Source: Naematelia aurantialba (lineage: Eukaryota > Basidiomycota > Tremellomycetes > Tremellales > Naemateliaceae). From it: a stretch of DNA of 64,000 bases. Under the pieces are notes generated by a model. The model searched no databases, was not told the origin of the DNA, and saw nothing but the letters and a program-made list of their open reading frames with translations. The stretch's first letter is position 1. Each line of letters begins with the position of its first letter. The translations under genes were made by a program, and so were the position numbers. Shown piece after piece: positions 1 through 12,113 of the stretch. The DNA is taken from assembly GCA_021527695.1 (NCBI GenBank), contig JAKFAO010000003.1, positions 372,001 through 436,000 on the forward strand. Reading direction: 5' to 3'.

Positions 1-1199
1 TCAACGAGCCGAAGAAGCCGCTGTTTCCGTTCTCCGGCAAGAAAGCCTTGAATTCGTCGAGTAAGTCTGGCTCGTGATTGAACAACTCGGAGACCTGCTT
101 GTACACGTCGCTGATGTCCCGGTTGTCCTTTTGATACGTCTGCAGGATCTCGAGGAACTGTTTGTAGGTGTCGGGAGAACTGCTGAAGCGGTTCTTGATC
201 TTGTTGACAAATGCAATGGCGTGGTTGAATTCAAGGATGGAGCCGCCGCCTCGCGCAGCTGAACCAGCTGGTCCCCCGCCCAAGGGGCCGTTTGCCAGGA
301 CCTGGGCAGCAGAAGGAGTGGAAGGACCCGAAGGCACCAGAGCAGGTAGCTGACTGTGGGGCGGAATCGGCAGGGGGCCGGGCGCATTTCCCACTATACG
401 GGAGGGAGCTGCAGTCCGATTGGCGATATTGAAGGGAGGTGGGCCGGTGGTGAGATGTGAGTGAATAGGCACTGGCTCGGGAGGGATGATGGGTTTATCT
501 GGCGACCTTCTCCCGTTGCCCAGCAACATCTCGCGCTGCCGTTGCTCCCTCTCACGCGCGTCGAGAGCCGCCGAGAATCCCCCAGGTACTTGACTCATGG
601 TGCCCGAGGGTGTCGTGACGGTGATCATCTGCGAGCCGCCTTCATCAGAACACTCGATGCGATAACCCGGAGGCAAGAAGGTGTTGAACCCCTGGATGAG
701 AGAGGGATGGCCGCGGAAGAGGGTCGAGACGCGGTCAATGACTCCGGGTGTGTCAATGCTAGGTGGGGTGTAAGCGAGACGGGACCCTCCCTGCGGGGAT
801 CCGAGGGCTCACATCTGTCCCTTGAACTCTTTCATCACATCGAGAAAGCGGTTGTAGACCTCTGGCTGCTCTACGAATTGGATCTATCGCCCAAGTCAGC
901 CCGAACAGCAACGGGAGCAGGAGGTGGAGGGCTGCCGCGGAGATCGAGGGCATGTCCGCGTTTCCCGACCTGCAGTGAGAAGCTGCTGAGCAGCGACCCC
1001 GGGGGCAGAGATGTCGGAGATCGCAACGTGACGGCAGTGGATGCGATGTGTTTCGTGTCCGAGGCGCGCAGTCTGATCGAGCTGCGGTGAGGTGGGAGAC
1101 GGAGGAGAGTGAGCGTACCTTGACTTGGTCCAGATAACTCAGCGCATCTCTCACGTTCAGCGGTCGGTACGGATCATTCGCCCGCTGCGATGCAGACAT
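1..1199 (-). CDS. SIN3: SIN3 transcriptional corepressor, N-terminal part (partial)
   Basis: Scaffold of the Sin3-HDAC (Rpd3-type) complex in the nucleus. Seen: exons complement(<1..758, 813..883, 1119..1199), with the start at 1197-1199. Exon 1 reads MSASQRANDPYRPLNVRDAL and leads into a first paired amphipathic helix (PAH1: ...YLDQVKIQFVEQPEVYNRF..., then RVSTLFRGHPSLIQGFNTFL, PPGYRIE). After a linker rich in Pro and Ser comes a second PAH (LEFNHAIAFVNKIKNRF, then YKQFLEILQTYQKD and VSELFNHEPDLLDEFKAFLP). These motifs are diagnostic for Sin3. Introns are 54 and 235 nt. The third and later PAH copies and the HDAC-interaction domain lie beyond the left edge. The gene is divergent from CMC1. 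Confidence 0.95.
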
Positions 1200-1630
1200 C
1201 GTGGCTCGTGTCGCGTGCCTGTGTAGGACACCGTGCCGGGATGGAGTGGGTATGCAGGTGCGAGGAGGCGGATCTGCCGACTCCTAGGCAGAGGGGAATG
1301 AACGGTGTTTGACGAGGCGTGACGAGAGCGTGACGCCGACAGCCGACCCGCGCCAGTCGATCGGGCGCCTACGAGCGGGTGCGCTGGAGGGTCTCTGTGT
1401 GTGAAAGGTCTGACTGTCGCTGTTGTGTCTGTGTCTGGAAGTCTGGATGCGTGATGCAATGTGATGGATGAACGGACAGCCAGCCTACGAAGGGGAGGAA
1501 GGGGGTTGTCAATATCCGAAGCCCGGCGGTGTGATAAGTTCAATGCCACGTCACTGTATATGGTTAGGCGATGAACTCGCTCGTTTGACTCGCCAGCACT
1601 CGGTCGACGAGTATTTGCGCCTGTCCCAAC
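1200..1630. promoter_or_regulatory. Shared intergenic region between SIN3 and CMC1
   Basis: 431 bp between two divergent starts, so it must hold both promoters. No convincing coding exon or TATA box was seen. Open frames here lack splice logic or family resemblance. Confidence 0.5.
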
Positions 1631-2269
1631 ATGCAGGCTCTTTCTCGGAGAGAGGAGACCGACGTGATGGATCGCATGCGGAAGGAGGCGCTGGTCAAAT
1701 GCGAGGACGTCGTGAGAGGTGAGCTTCACGATCGTGCACCAAGCATCCGATCAACAGAGGCGTTGATCTGGCCTGTGGATCGATATGAGAGGCAGCGTCT
1801 CGTCCGTATAGCTGACTTGCTGTTCCAGAGTATGTCGAATGCACACGGTCGAGGACGATCACTATTGGTTGGGCATGCAGTGCTCAGCTCAAAGCTTGGA
1901 CAGATTGCATGCACAAGTAGTGAGTCTTTCCCCTGGACGCCGTAGGTGTGTCCGCCGATGACACTGCTGCTGCATCGAGCTTTCCTCATTCCAGTCTCGT
2001 TTCGCTGCAGTCGTTTTATTCCGGTCTCGTTTAGCTTCACTGTCCCAATACCCATCTCCTCGGATCACCCAGAAATTCAGTCCTTGATACCCGATCATGA
2101 GCACAGAGAACATCGCTGACAGGGAGATGCAAGTGTGACACAGGAATCAATAGATGCCGCCAAGCTGGAATATTTGGCAACACGGGGGGACAAGGAGCGG
2201 GAGGCGATTGAGCGGCTCAAGAAGGAGCGAGTGGAGAGTTACAAGCGGCATGCTGGGATCAAGGATTGA
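1631..2269 (+). CDS. CMC1: Cmc1-type twin CX9C mitochondrial cytochrome oxidase assembly protein
   Basis: Small intermembrane-space protein of the Cmc1 family, linked to copper delivery and COX1 assembly in complex IV biogenesis. Seen: exons 1631..1718, 1829..1919, 2134..2269 give 104 aa. The start MQALSRREETDVMDRMRKEA is typical of the family. Twin CX9C motifs are visible: C-EDVVREYVE-C and C-SAQLKAWTD-C, each with nine residues between cysteines, as needed for Mia40-dependent disulfide formation. The C-terminus is a basic helix ending in RHAGIKD. The second intron (1920..2133) is 214 nt and its acceptor was chosen because it is the one that restores the frame. Frame and phase agree at both introns. 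Confidence 0.9.
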
Positions 2270-2792
2270 AGTTTCGGCGTGCAGCTGCGCAGCTTGTTCA
2301 AGCATTGCCGAGAGTCGCCAGAGGACACAGTCGCGAGAGGACACAGTCGCCAGAGGACAGAGTCGCCAGAGGACAGAGTCGCCAGAGGACAGAGTCGCCA
2401 GAGGACACAGTCGCGAGAGGACACAGTCGCGAGCTGGGCCCAAGCGGCAAGCTGTGCATGAGGGGAGGCTTGGATAGGCCAAGCCACTCGAGAGAGGAAG
2501 ACATCAGACAGGAGAGCCACGATCGCCCAGCTACAATTCCAGTTGTAGCCAGACGCTGGGAACCCAGATTCTGTAATGCCCATCACGACACTCACCATTG
2601 CATGTATTGTATCCCAGTATAGTCTGCCTCGGCATCGACATCAACGCAGAGATACCTCAGCGCAAGACGGGGCAAGACGGGGCCAGAGCGCGGAAAGCCG
2701 ACAGAAGGTCGGGCTTGGGGAACGAGAATGGCCGATGAATAGATGCAATGCATGCTACATCCACAACCCTAGCATCGACCCCGAGCTCGACC
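2270..2792. other. Convergent intergenic region between CMC1 and SEC63
   Basis: Contains the 3' ends of both genes and a 16-bp minisatellite (listed separately). No further coding exon was recognised. Confidence 0.6.
2312..2438. repeat. 16-bp minisatellite (about 7-8 copies)
   Basis: Tandem units of the form GAGTCGCCAGAGGACA with variants CACAGTCGC(C/G)AGAGGA. The array stays open in several frames on both strands, which explains the low-complexity ORFs here. It lies just 3' of the CMC1 stop. Confidence 0.9.
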
Positions 2793-5542
2793 TCAATCGC
2801 TATCGCTATCACTATCCTCGTTAATCGCCTTGCCCCTCTTTGGCGTGTCTTCATCACTGCTACTCTCGTACTCTCCCTCGCTACTTTCCTCGCCATCTAC
2901 ATCATCGCCGTCATGAACAGCAGATGGCTTCACCTTGCCACCGCGCATCATGGCCATCTGGCCCGCCAGAGTATCTTCTTCCGGGTCGGAAATATCTTCG
3001 TCGTCGTCAGAAAGCGAGTCGGGCGGAGCCTCCTCGACTTTGAGCTGTGGTGGTGTTAGCGGCTGGGCGGTCTGACGCATCGGCCAAGGCGTCACGTCAT
3101 ATCAGGTGTGCGAGAGGCAGGGCAGTGGCATGGGCAGCGGAAGTGGAGAGAATGGAGGAATCGTCAAATGGGAGTATGGGAGAATGGCGGAGACGTGGGT
3201 CCGATAAATAGGCGAGATGGATCCTACAGTCAGGTGGAGTCGAAAACACTCACCATGATCGGCTTTGTCACATCCGTGCCGAGAAAAGTATCGCTCGTAG
3301 CATACAACACAAACGAGTAAAGATTCGCCTGTGGTGGAGCTTGGAATTGGAGAGAAAACTCGCGCGGCTCGGACGGCAAGCCATCGGCTCGAGGAAGCGG
3401 GACATCGGTGATTTTGGTCGGTTGCACGATGACTTTATCGAGCTTTGAATCGCCCAACAAGACGTGGAAATGCGGTTTGCGCAACTGCGAGATAAAACCA
3501 AATCGTCAGCTGGCATGTACAGGCGAATAGCGACAAGTGGCAACATACGCCAGGCCAGTGTGGAGCATGGGCATAGCCGTTGGGCGCCCAAACCTTCTTC
3601 TCGTCCGCCTTGCCTCTTCGTCCAATCTCCGCTTGCTTCTCCTCTATCCTCACTGCGATCGCCTCCTTGACTTCGCGAACTTTCTCCTTCACGTCCACAT
3701 CTCGCTCTTTGGCATCACCGTCTGCCTCGACCTTGGTCACGGCGTCTTCAATGTCCGCGACAGAGTCGGCATCGATGGCGTGACCATTCTCTTTCGAGTC
3801 CCCATTGGGCAGGGCAGGTTTCGACGGTGTGGCTGATACGGTCGGATACACATAGCGGCATTGGAAGAGCAGTTGAACGATCGACGATGGACTGACTACC
3901 TTCTCCCCAACAACTAACCATGTCAGCGCGAGTCGTTTGATCTCGAACCCACCTTTGAACTCGGCATTGGTGATCTCTAGTTTGGGCCACCGTTTTGCCA
4001 CTTCCTTCGCTTCGACAAGGCTAGACTCGCTTCCGAGCCACTTCTCTAGCCACCGCTTCCCCTCGAGCGAGCTGACAGCCTCCAGCTCGATGGCGTTGTC
4101 TAAAGAGATTCCCGGCAACTGCGCCAGAGGTGATGCGTTTGCTGGAAGAGCTTGAGCAAGACATGGCTGCACTTGGGTGACCAAAAGTGATGTCTTCAGC
4201 CAGTTGTGCGCGAGAGCAATGTTTAGCATTGCGTTGAGAAGAGGGGGGCTCGCTCTGAGCACTGATTCGAGTTCTAATTGTCAGGCCCCAAACCATTCTC
4301 AGCACTCACCACTCTGGAACTCGGAGTCGTCGAGATCAATTCTCAACATGTGCGCCCACAACAGCGCCTTTGCCCTCCGCGCCACAGCGGTGGAGACCAC
4401 TACTCGCGAGTCTTTCTTCATAATAGGGCTCTCTTCCACGCCAAGTTCGATCCTTCGCCGCTCGACCTCCTTTTCCAGATCTTCGAGTTTCGCTAGTCTC
4501 TCTTTGCGCTCCTTCTTTCCCGCCTTCTTCTTGTTGCCAAGGATAGCCTTTAGCTCCAAAGCAGACGCGAGCAGGGCGACAAGTGAGACGAAATCGGTAT
4601 CGTCACGAAGCTGGTGAAAGAAGAGCTCGGCAGTGGGGTTGAGTATCCCATCTCGCGTGAGCTGGCGTTGTGCGAACCACCATCGTCCCTGCCAAGGTCA
4701 ATCTTTCCCCGTGCAACAGCTGGACGAAAGGAGAGACACTTACAACGACAAACGGGATTCCGCCACCCAGCACCAGTCCATATGCCGCCAATACCCAGAT
4801 ACTGTTCTTTCCCTCCACAATCCATTGCGGGATGGCAATCTTGTCTTCCCTCTGCTGTGGGCCATCTGGATTACCATACTTTGCCAGGTTTTCCCGTGTC
4901 ACCTCATCCGTCAACGACTTGTATGCTTTTGTGAGCTCGACGAATTTGGAATCCGCGTCCTCTTTTGTCTGATTCTCCGAGAGCTTGATTTTATCGGGAT
5001 GACTACATCTGCGTCAGCTCCTTGTAACGGTGTGACAGAGGGCATGCTGATGGCGAAGGACGGCATGGACGGCGGCGGCAAGCTCACAATTGCAGCGAGA
5101 GCTTTTTGTAATGCTTTTTGATTTGCTTTTCGGTTGACGAATCAGCGAGACCTAGGATCTCGAACGGATTGTAGAGTGTACCGCCTGAGAGACTGGGTGC
5201 TCGCGCAATGTTGAAGCAGAGGTACGCAAAGAGCATCCACGCCGCCGCGAGCGGAAGGATGCGTTTTGCGAAACGTCGTCTCCTCTCACTCGATCGGTTG
5301 CTCGCCAGCCGTTTTGCATTCGCGCGACATTCTGAGCAGTCGCACAGCGACACGAGTGGATCTGTATCGTTCCACGATCAGCTACAACTCCCAGACACGT
5401 TTCTGTCTACGTGCAAAGGGCGCTCACCGTGCTTTGGCGGTCTGCACACAAGCCAGGTGACGGGAACGAGGATGACGGCGAGGAAGGTCACGCCAAAGTA
5501 GCTCGCCAGCGAGCCCGAGTCATCGTAGGAGATTCCGGGCAT
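2793..5542 (-). CDS. SEC63: Sec63 ER translocon J-domain protein
   Basis: ER membrane protein of the Sec62/Sec63 post-translational translocon; it recruits the lumenal Hsp70 (BiP/Kar2) through its J domain. Seen: seven exons, complement(2793..3071, 3254..3484, 3549..4261, 4310..4688, 4744..5002, 5088..5361, 5428..5542), giving 749 aa. The start MPGISYDDSGSLASYF was chosen because it restores the expected N-terminal membrane segment (FGVTFLAVILVPVTWLV). A second hydrophobic segment follows (LPLAAAWMLFAYLCF). The J domain has the HPD motif, formed across the intron 5003..5087 (SLQFHPDKIKL). Then come the third membrane segment (IWVLAAYGLVLGGGIPFVV), the Sec63/Brl domain (GRWWFAQRQL onward) with a Lys/Glu-rich insert, and an acidic Ser/Asp tail. 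Length fits the family. Divergent from COX13. Confidence 0.96.
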
Positions 5543-5830
5543 CGCTACCGTGTCAGGCCCAGTGCAGAGTTGTCGACTGCCGAGGGTATACGAATGAGCA
5601 TCAATCCCACAGTGTATACGACATTTTTGGGACACGTCGAGAGGCCCACCGCGCACGGAAGCAAAGCCACGTGTGGCAGTCCCACTCCAAAAGGGAGGCT
5701 CGAATAGATACACTAGGAGCATGTCGGAAACAGACCAATCAGTGGATTCCCTTGACCTTTGCTCTCCTGCTTTTTGTATCTCTGTTCGTCTCTGTCTCTG
5801 CAGCCTAATACACAAGTCGACCCACAAGCA
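5543..5830. promoter_or_regulatory. Shared promoter region SEC63/COX13
   Basis: 288 bp between divergent starts. A CT-rich stretch lies just upstream of the COX13 ATG. No specific binding site was identified. Confidence 0.45.
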
Positions 5831-6988
5831 ATGTTCCGCGTCGGTCTCCGTCCTGCGACAGTCGCTATGCGCACTGTGCGCACTATGCGTGCGCCGCGCG
5901 TTGCACCTGTCGTCGCCCGTCGGTTGCAGTCTACCACGCCCGCTGTGTCGGACAACTTTAAAAGCGAGGAGTTTTACGAGGAAGATATCATCGTCACTCC
6001 ACTGCACGACCCTCGGATCGCCAAGGGCGCAGAGGCGTACGTCATCGAGCTGCCTGAGGCGCTCCCGGCGAACGACTTTAACAACAGGAGGCTTTCCGTG
6101 ACCCAGCACGCCCAACGTGAGTCCGATATGTCTTGGGTCGTTATCTGCGTCTGCAGGCTGCAATCCCGCAATCTCGCGACCGTTGTCTCTGGGAGATAGA
6201 GTGGTGCAGGCGAGACGTGGGCGGATGGGTCGATAGACACCAGGACCCACCTGCTCCGTAGCGCCCGTTCCCACCTGTTCTCCAAGAGACGTAATCGGAG
6301 GCACATCAGAGGGCACGAGAACCACGCTGACACGGTGCAGACGCCACGGAGCTTTGGCGCCGAATCTCGTTTGTCTTTCTCTTGCTGTCGCGATACGCCG
6401 TCTTCTAACCCGAAATTCCAGGTACTACATCTGCTTGCCGGCTATCATCGTCTGTGGGCTGTATGTGTACGGGGTCGAAAAGGCCCACGAGGAGCACCAC
6501 AAGCACGTCGTGTACGTCTGCAAAGCCAAGCTTCGCTTCGGTCTCACACGGATGGCTGACACCACGCACAGCGAGGCGAACGGCGGCGAAGAGCCCGAGC
6601 GCAAGGTCTACTCGTACATGAACATCCGGACCAAGCCTTTCCCGTGGGGCAACCAGGCTCTTTTCTTCAACGTGAGTGGTTGCGTCTTTCCTTCCGCCTT
6701 CTCTGCCACATCGTCCTTCACGTCTTCCTCGACATGTCTGCCTCCCCACGTCTTCGCGCGTCTGCTCCCCGTGTCTTCCTGACATAGCTTGATCGCCACC
6801 CCACCACTTTGACGCCGATGGCCCTCCGCACAGCCGGCACTCGTTGCCATATGGCTTACTATACCCCCACACTCCCTTACTTCCCTTGCGTTTTTCGATG
6901 CGTCATCGTTCCCGCTCTGACTGTACCCGCCCGTCTGCCAGCTAACCCTCTGCAGCCCAAGGTCAACATTCCCGCCGAGGACCTGTGA
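5831..6988 (+). CDS. COX13: Cytochrome c oxidase subunit VIa (Cox13/COX6A)
   Basis: Nuclear-encoded regulatory subunit of complex IV in the inner mitochondrial membrane. Seen: exons 5831..6116, 6341..6368, 6422..6511, 6572..6671, 6956..6988 give 178 aa. An Arg-rich presequence (MFRVGLRPATVAMRTVRTMR) fits mitochondrial import. The conserved core includes WRRISYYICLPAIIVCGLYV (the single membrane helix), EKAHEEHHKHV, and RTKPFPWGNQALFFNPK, the family hallmark. Exon 2 is only 28 nt. Between presequence and core lies an acidic stretch of about 50 residues (about 38-90: SDNFKSEEFYEEDI onward) that I do not know from other Cox6a proteins. It could be lineage-specific, or an undetected intron, although no good GT-AG pair was obvious. 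Confidence 0.92.
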
Positions 6989-7307
6989 TTATATTCCCTC
7001 TTTTGTTTAAATGCAGAATTGTCGACTTGAAATGTATGCAAAGATGCAGATCTATCGGCTGGACGAGATCGCACCGGTCTCTTCCCGAGCCTGGTGCCCG
7101 TTCCCGTTCCCGTGTCGTATCAGTTGGTGTCTTGCATTTATTGATCCTTTTACATCCCTCGAGCCATCCACATATACAGCGATAGATGTCGTACAAACAG
7201 GGGACAAACAGGAGACGTCGCAGTCACAGCATCACACACATACATCGCGCAGACTAGACTACTCTCAGATACCCACACCGCCCCCCTTCACTCTCCACTT
7301 TCGCAGA
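6989..7307. other. Convergent intergenic region COX13/SCYL2
   Basis: 319 bp holding both 3' ends. No additional gene seen. Confidence 0.5.
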
Positions 7308-10300
7308 TCACTTGAGCGGATCGAAATCCCCCCAATCTCCTTTCCCCGCAGCCGCGGCCGGCCACGACGGTTTCGGCGCAATCGTAGGCTGCATGAGGCC
7401 CGGTGTCCACCCTGGCGGCGGACGCACAGTTCCTGCTCCTGTTCCTGCTCCGCCTCCGCCTCCGCCTCCCGCTGCCGTTGACGCCAAGTTCTGAGCCAGA
7501 GTCGGGGCCAGAGCCAAAGTTTGAGTCGGAGCCAGAGTCGGAGCCAGAGTCTGCGCCTGAATCTGAGGCTGCATCGGAGTCGACATGGACTGCTGCCGCC
7601 GTGGAGCTGGCGGCGGGTTCATAAATGACATGCTCGATACGGAGGCGCCCATGGGCGACTGTAGCGGCTGAGCAGGCCCTTGCGCTGGTAATGAGATATT
7701 ATAGTTGGGTCCGGCGGACGACGACGATACCGTGCGCTGCGGCTGGAGTGGCGGCTGAGCGCGTATCGCACCCAAAGACGAGATCGACGTCGACGTCGAG
7801 GCTGTTGCCTGGAGCTGGGGTCGGGATGGGTATTGCGATTGAGACGCGTTTTGGAATTGGGGCTGCATCGCAGCGAAAGATGAAGTCGTCGGTTGCAGCG
7901 CTTGGAAAGACGGTGCTGGAGGCGAAGCGAACGCCGGCGGCGGCGAGAACGAAAAGGCTGGGACGGAGACGTCGGGGGACGGTTTGGGCGGTTCGCCGAA
8001 CGCCGCCGCGTTGAACGCTGTAGGGGGTATAGATCTGGCTTTCAAGCGAGACGATGATCCTGACTGGCGACTCATCGATGATGTCTGCTTCGGCGCGTTT
8101 GCGTTCGGGTTGGGAGAGGAAGGGAACGAGGTAGGGAAGGAGGGGACGGAGGGGACGGAGGAGCCGGAGCCGGAGCCGTGAACGGCAAGGGAGGGGAAAG
8201 TCGTAGCCTGTTTTCGCGCGTCAACCCAAACCCAATCCCGATTTCGATCACCACCCAGATCCAAGATCCGCCGATACCAAAGACTGGCGGACAGGGAAGG
8301 TGTCACAAACTCACCAAGCCGTCGGCATCATCGTTCGCCCACCCATCATCACCCCATGGATCAATCACGGCAGGCGCGGCAGAGGGCATCCCCGCAGGAG
8401 TCCCGTTGCTGCCGCTGCCACTACCACCGCCCTTGACGAGCGACTCAAAGTCGATCTCTCCACCTGAACCATTCATTCCATAGGTGTTACCGTTCGAGAC
8501 GACTCCGTCAAATGTTGCAGTCTGCGCCTCGAGCCGCCGGACATCTTGTAGATGCTGTGAGTGCTCCTTCTCTACTCGCGTGCCAAGGGATTTGATTACT
8601 CTGACCGTCTGTCAATCAAAGCTCTTGATCAGATGGCAGGAACACAAATCCTCACCTCATGAAGTTGGCGAATTGATCGGCATTAAGGACTGAACTGCGG
8701 TCAATCCTGCAGGTCCCTGACAGGCAGCTTGATAACTCACGAGGTCCCATTGACATGGCCCACAGTTGGGGTAGAACGAGCGTTGCAATCGCTTCTCTGT
8801 CGACTTTGGCCCCCATCGCCTCGTGCACAGCCAAAGTCGCCATCTACATGTTCGTCAAACGACGCTTGAGTACCAGCAGTCTGGACGTACCATCACAGGG
8901 GGTTCTGCGCCGGATCAGTTTGAGCTCCCTCGGTTAAAGACAAGCTTACCTTTCGTTTTGATTTTGGCTAAGAGAGGAACCAATTTCGTAGTCAAAGTTG
9001 CCTGTGCATGTCAATTAGACTCGGACGTCGCCACTGTTCGAGAGTGTCTCTACCTTATCGAGAGTCTTGACCATCGCGGTAAAACACTCCAGAGTCTGGA
9101 CTTTGATGCTTAATATCCTGGTTCGCGTGAACAGTATCTGTACATGTCAGGCGTGGCATTCCAGTCGATGGGCGTAGCTTACGGCAACTTTGACCAGTAG
9201 CACATTTTGGACGGTGCCATAGTCTAGAATCTCGCAGAGATGAGGGACAGTCTTGAGCACCTTTTCTTGAACGGGCAAGTGCTCGCACTCGATAGAATTA
9301 TAAATGAGTGGCATGACATCTGCGTCACATCAGCATCTTTGCCACAGTCAGGGCTGGAAGAGCTGACGTTCTCGAAAGACCATAGTAGTAGTCTTTTCCT
9401 CGAAAAGTGTCAGGTGCTCAAGGAGGGCTAAAAGTCAGCTTTCTTCAGTCTGGACGGACGCTAGGCCTACTGAGCATGTTCTGTGGAGGATCTTTAAGTG
9501 CGAACAGCGGTTGCAGCTTTGGTAGGACGATGCCGAACTCCTCTTTGCTGAGGGTTTTGGATATCTCGAATACGTTCGGCAGGATGAATGGCAGTAGATA
9601 CGGGTCCTTCATCTACACGATCCCGTCAATCAACCGTGACGTACAACCGCAGACGCGACTGACCTCTTCCAGGAGGCTGGGCAAGATCTTGCTCCTCCTG
9701 AGCCGATCTGAGAAGGTCGGTAACACTCTGACTAGGCCTCTCAAGAAGGTGGCTTTCTCTTCACGGGGTTTCGAGGCAAAGGTGGTGGGATCGAGGAAAT
9801 TGAGCGTGTTGATGGCGAGGGACGAAAAGAACGGGTGTGAAGGCAAGGATTGGAGCGACAGGCGCTGCTGAGGGTAGCGTGTCAGGAGTCTCGGCAAGAG
9901 GTCTACAAATGACCGAATCAGCACGTTTGTAGGCGAGAGACAAGGGTAAGGGAGAGAGAGACAGCAGAAAGAGTGGGAACGGGAGGGGAATCCAAGAGCC
10001 TCACCTTTCAGCTCGGGACTGCTGTGCTCCCACTTGGACCCGCTTGCCCAGTCTCTACGACCAAGGGGCCCCTCTGCATTATCGCGCAACGACTGCATAG
10101 ACCCTCGGTTCTGGAACGGCGGCTTGCCTCCCATGTGGACTGCGAAGAGCACGCAGCCGAGCGAATAGAGGTCGTTGGCCGGGGTCATCTGTGAATCCAG
10201 AGCGTATTCTGGCGCTGCTCGACGTCAGTGACCGCCAACCAAGTGTGGGCCAGGAAGATGTATGTTTGGTTGACCAGGTGGTGGTCCCAGTAAGATGCGT

Positions 10301-11770
10301 GTCGCTTGAGCAGCGGGGGAGGCGAGGAAGATGTAAATCTGCTCGACGAGATCTAGAGTGGAGCGATATCTGCTTGACCAGGTCTAGAGAGGAGTAAGTA
10401 GAGACATACCGATGTAGTCTAGCTTCCACTGGACCTGGGGAGGGAGCTTGGCGTCGACTTCGGGGTAGATATACTTTGTTGGTGTACCGTCGGACTGCAT
10501 GAGCGGCGTCGTCAAGCTCAGACCGGAGAGCTTCCAGTCTCCCTGTTCCGCGCGTCAACTTGACTCGTATCCCATCTCCATGGGCCCCGATGGCCGATGC
10601 CCAAGAGAGTTTGATGGGGCGTTGAGAGTATATCTGGGTGGAGACTCAAGGGGAGCTGGAACAAGGCTGGAGGGGAGCGGGAGGAGGGCGGTGGACCGAG
10701 AAGAGCTGCAGCAGGGAGGAGAGGCTAGAAGAGCTGCAGGAGCCCTGGTGACATACCTTCGCATTGACGATTATCGCTTCCGGCGACAAGTTGAGGTGCA
10801 CCATCCTAGCTTGCCCATGGAGGAATCCCAGGCCTCTCGCAATCTGCAGCACGCCCTTTTGGATCTCCACCTCGTCCAGATCGACCTCGCCGCTCGCCTC
10901 ACGTTCTGGCGGACGACTTTGGTGCCCGTGCCCGTGTCCGTGCCCATTCCCGGTCCCGGTCCGCCGCGACGGGGGACCATATGCAGCGGAGAGCAGAGAG
11001 GCCAACGAGGCCGTCACGTATTCCGTCACGAATGTCAGTTCAGAGCGGGTTTCTTCGAGCGGTTCAACGGTGTGCAGGATGTCCGGGTGACGGAGGCGCG
11101 AGAGGCCCGTTGCCTATGCTGGCATCAGCTGACGTCGAGTCAAGTTCCAGTGCTCCATATAGTCCAGTCAATATGGCCCATGTAGCCCATGTAGCCCATG
11201 TAGCCCATGTAGCCCATGTAGCCCATGTAGCCCATGTAGCCCATGTAGCCCATGTAGCCCATGTGCGCAGGTAATCCAGGGGTCCCATGCAATCAAGATA
11301 TCCCGCGTAATCGGGTATCCCATGTCGCATCATGCGTACCCCATCAAGCCAAGGTGTGCAGTTAGGGGGAGAAGACAAGGACAGACCTCCTTCTTGAGCT
11401 GCTCGACGACCCAATCCCGCTTGCCGGGAATAGAGTCCAGCACCTTCTTCTCAAACGCCCACACGCTCACGTCCTTGCCCGTCGTCTTGTGTGTCGCACC
11501 CGTCACTCTCCATAGACCGACATTGAACGGATACGAATGGGCAGCGGACGACGACGCTGCAATCGCCGATCCCGACCCCGACCCACTCGCTGATCCCGAC
11601 GCTGAGGCAGAGCCAGTCGCTGAGGCTGATCCAGTCGCTGAGGCCGACCCCGACCCCGACGCTGGGAGGTGTGTGGAAGACGGTGATGGCGAGGCGGTGG
11701 GGGTCGTGTGCAGCGTATATGCCGAGAGGGAGGTCGGGCGGGAAAAGAGGTTGGACGCGACGGCCAGCAT
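7308..11770 (-). CDS. SCY1-like pseudokinase 2 family protein (SCYL2/Ppk32-like)
   Basis: SCYL2-type proteins are catalytically impaired kinases with HEAT repeats that act in clathrin and trans-Golgi trafficking. Seen: 15 exons, complement(7308..8207, 8315..8600, 8656..8689, 8741..8843, 8891..8904, 8950..9001, 9054..9137, 9183..9319, 9368..9427, 9471..9612, 9664..9902, 10005..10208, 10410..10542, 10757..11113, 11387..11770), giving 1042 aa. A Ser/Gly repeat lies near the N-terminus, then [20 protein letters not shown]. The catalytic-loop equivalent reads [14 protein letters not shown] (HLN where kinases have HRD), and the DFG position reads [10 protein letters not shown], so it is a pseudokinase. 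HEAT repeats follow ([24 protein letters not shown]), and the C-terminus ends in WGDFDPLK after a Ser/Pro-rich tail. Exon 8891..8904 is only 14 nt. The first coding intron (11114..11386) carries a 9-bp repeat. Confidence 0.92.
11177..11263. repeat. 9-bp tandem repeat inside SCYL2-like intron
   Basis: About ten nearly perfect copies of CATGTAGCC. They lie wholly in the intron 11114..11386 and translate as His-Val-Ala or Thr-Trp-Ala repeats only in spurious frames. Confidence 0.95.
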
Positions 11771-12113
11771 GCCGCGGTCCCTCTCGCGCTGGGCTAGATG
11801 CTACGTCTGTGGCTGTAGAGTTGACTGTGGAATGGCAAGCAATGCCCCCCCAAGACGAGAGACGTGACGACAAGACAAAGGGCAGATTGAGAAACAAGAG
11901 ACACATCCGCAAGTCGGTCTTGGAATCAATCGTCGCCGCCGCGCGCAGCAAAACAGTACACCGAGTCACTCCTAGGTGGGTGTGGTGTACAAGCGACAGC
12001 CGACAGCGGCATGGGTCTCTGCATTGCATGGCATGTGTTATGTATGGCAGATATAGAGTACTTGGAGATTACTGCAGATCGTCTTTCGTCTTGATCACCT
12101 CGCTCACTTCGCC
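11771..12113. other. Intergenic region upstream of SCYL2-like gene
   Basis: 343 bp between the SCYL2-like start and the stop of the next minus-strand gene. It must carry the former's promoter. No coding signal seen. Confidence 0.45.

Noticed and set aside
461..1090. Plus-strand 209-aa ORF opposite SIN3
   Set aside because: The minus strand encodes PAH domains with correct splicing here.
2147..2598. Repetitive ORFs on both strands over the 16-bp array
   Set aside because: Open frames caused by the repeat length and composition; no start context or homology.
11177..11263. CRISPR-like array
   Set aside because: Tandem 9-bp units without spacers in a eukaryotic intron.
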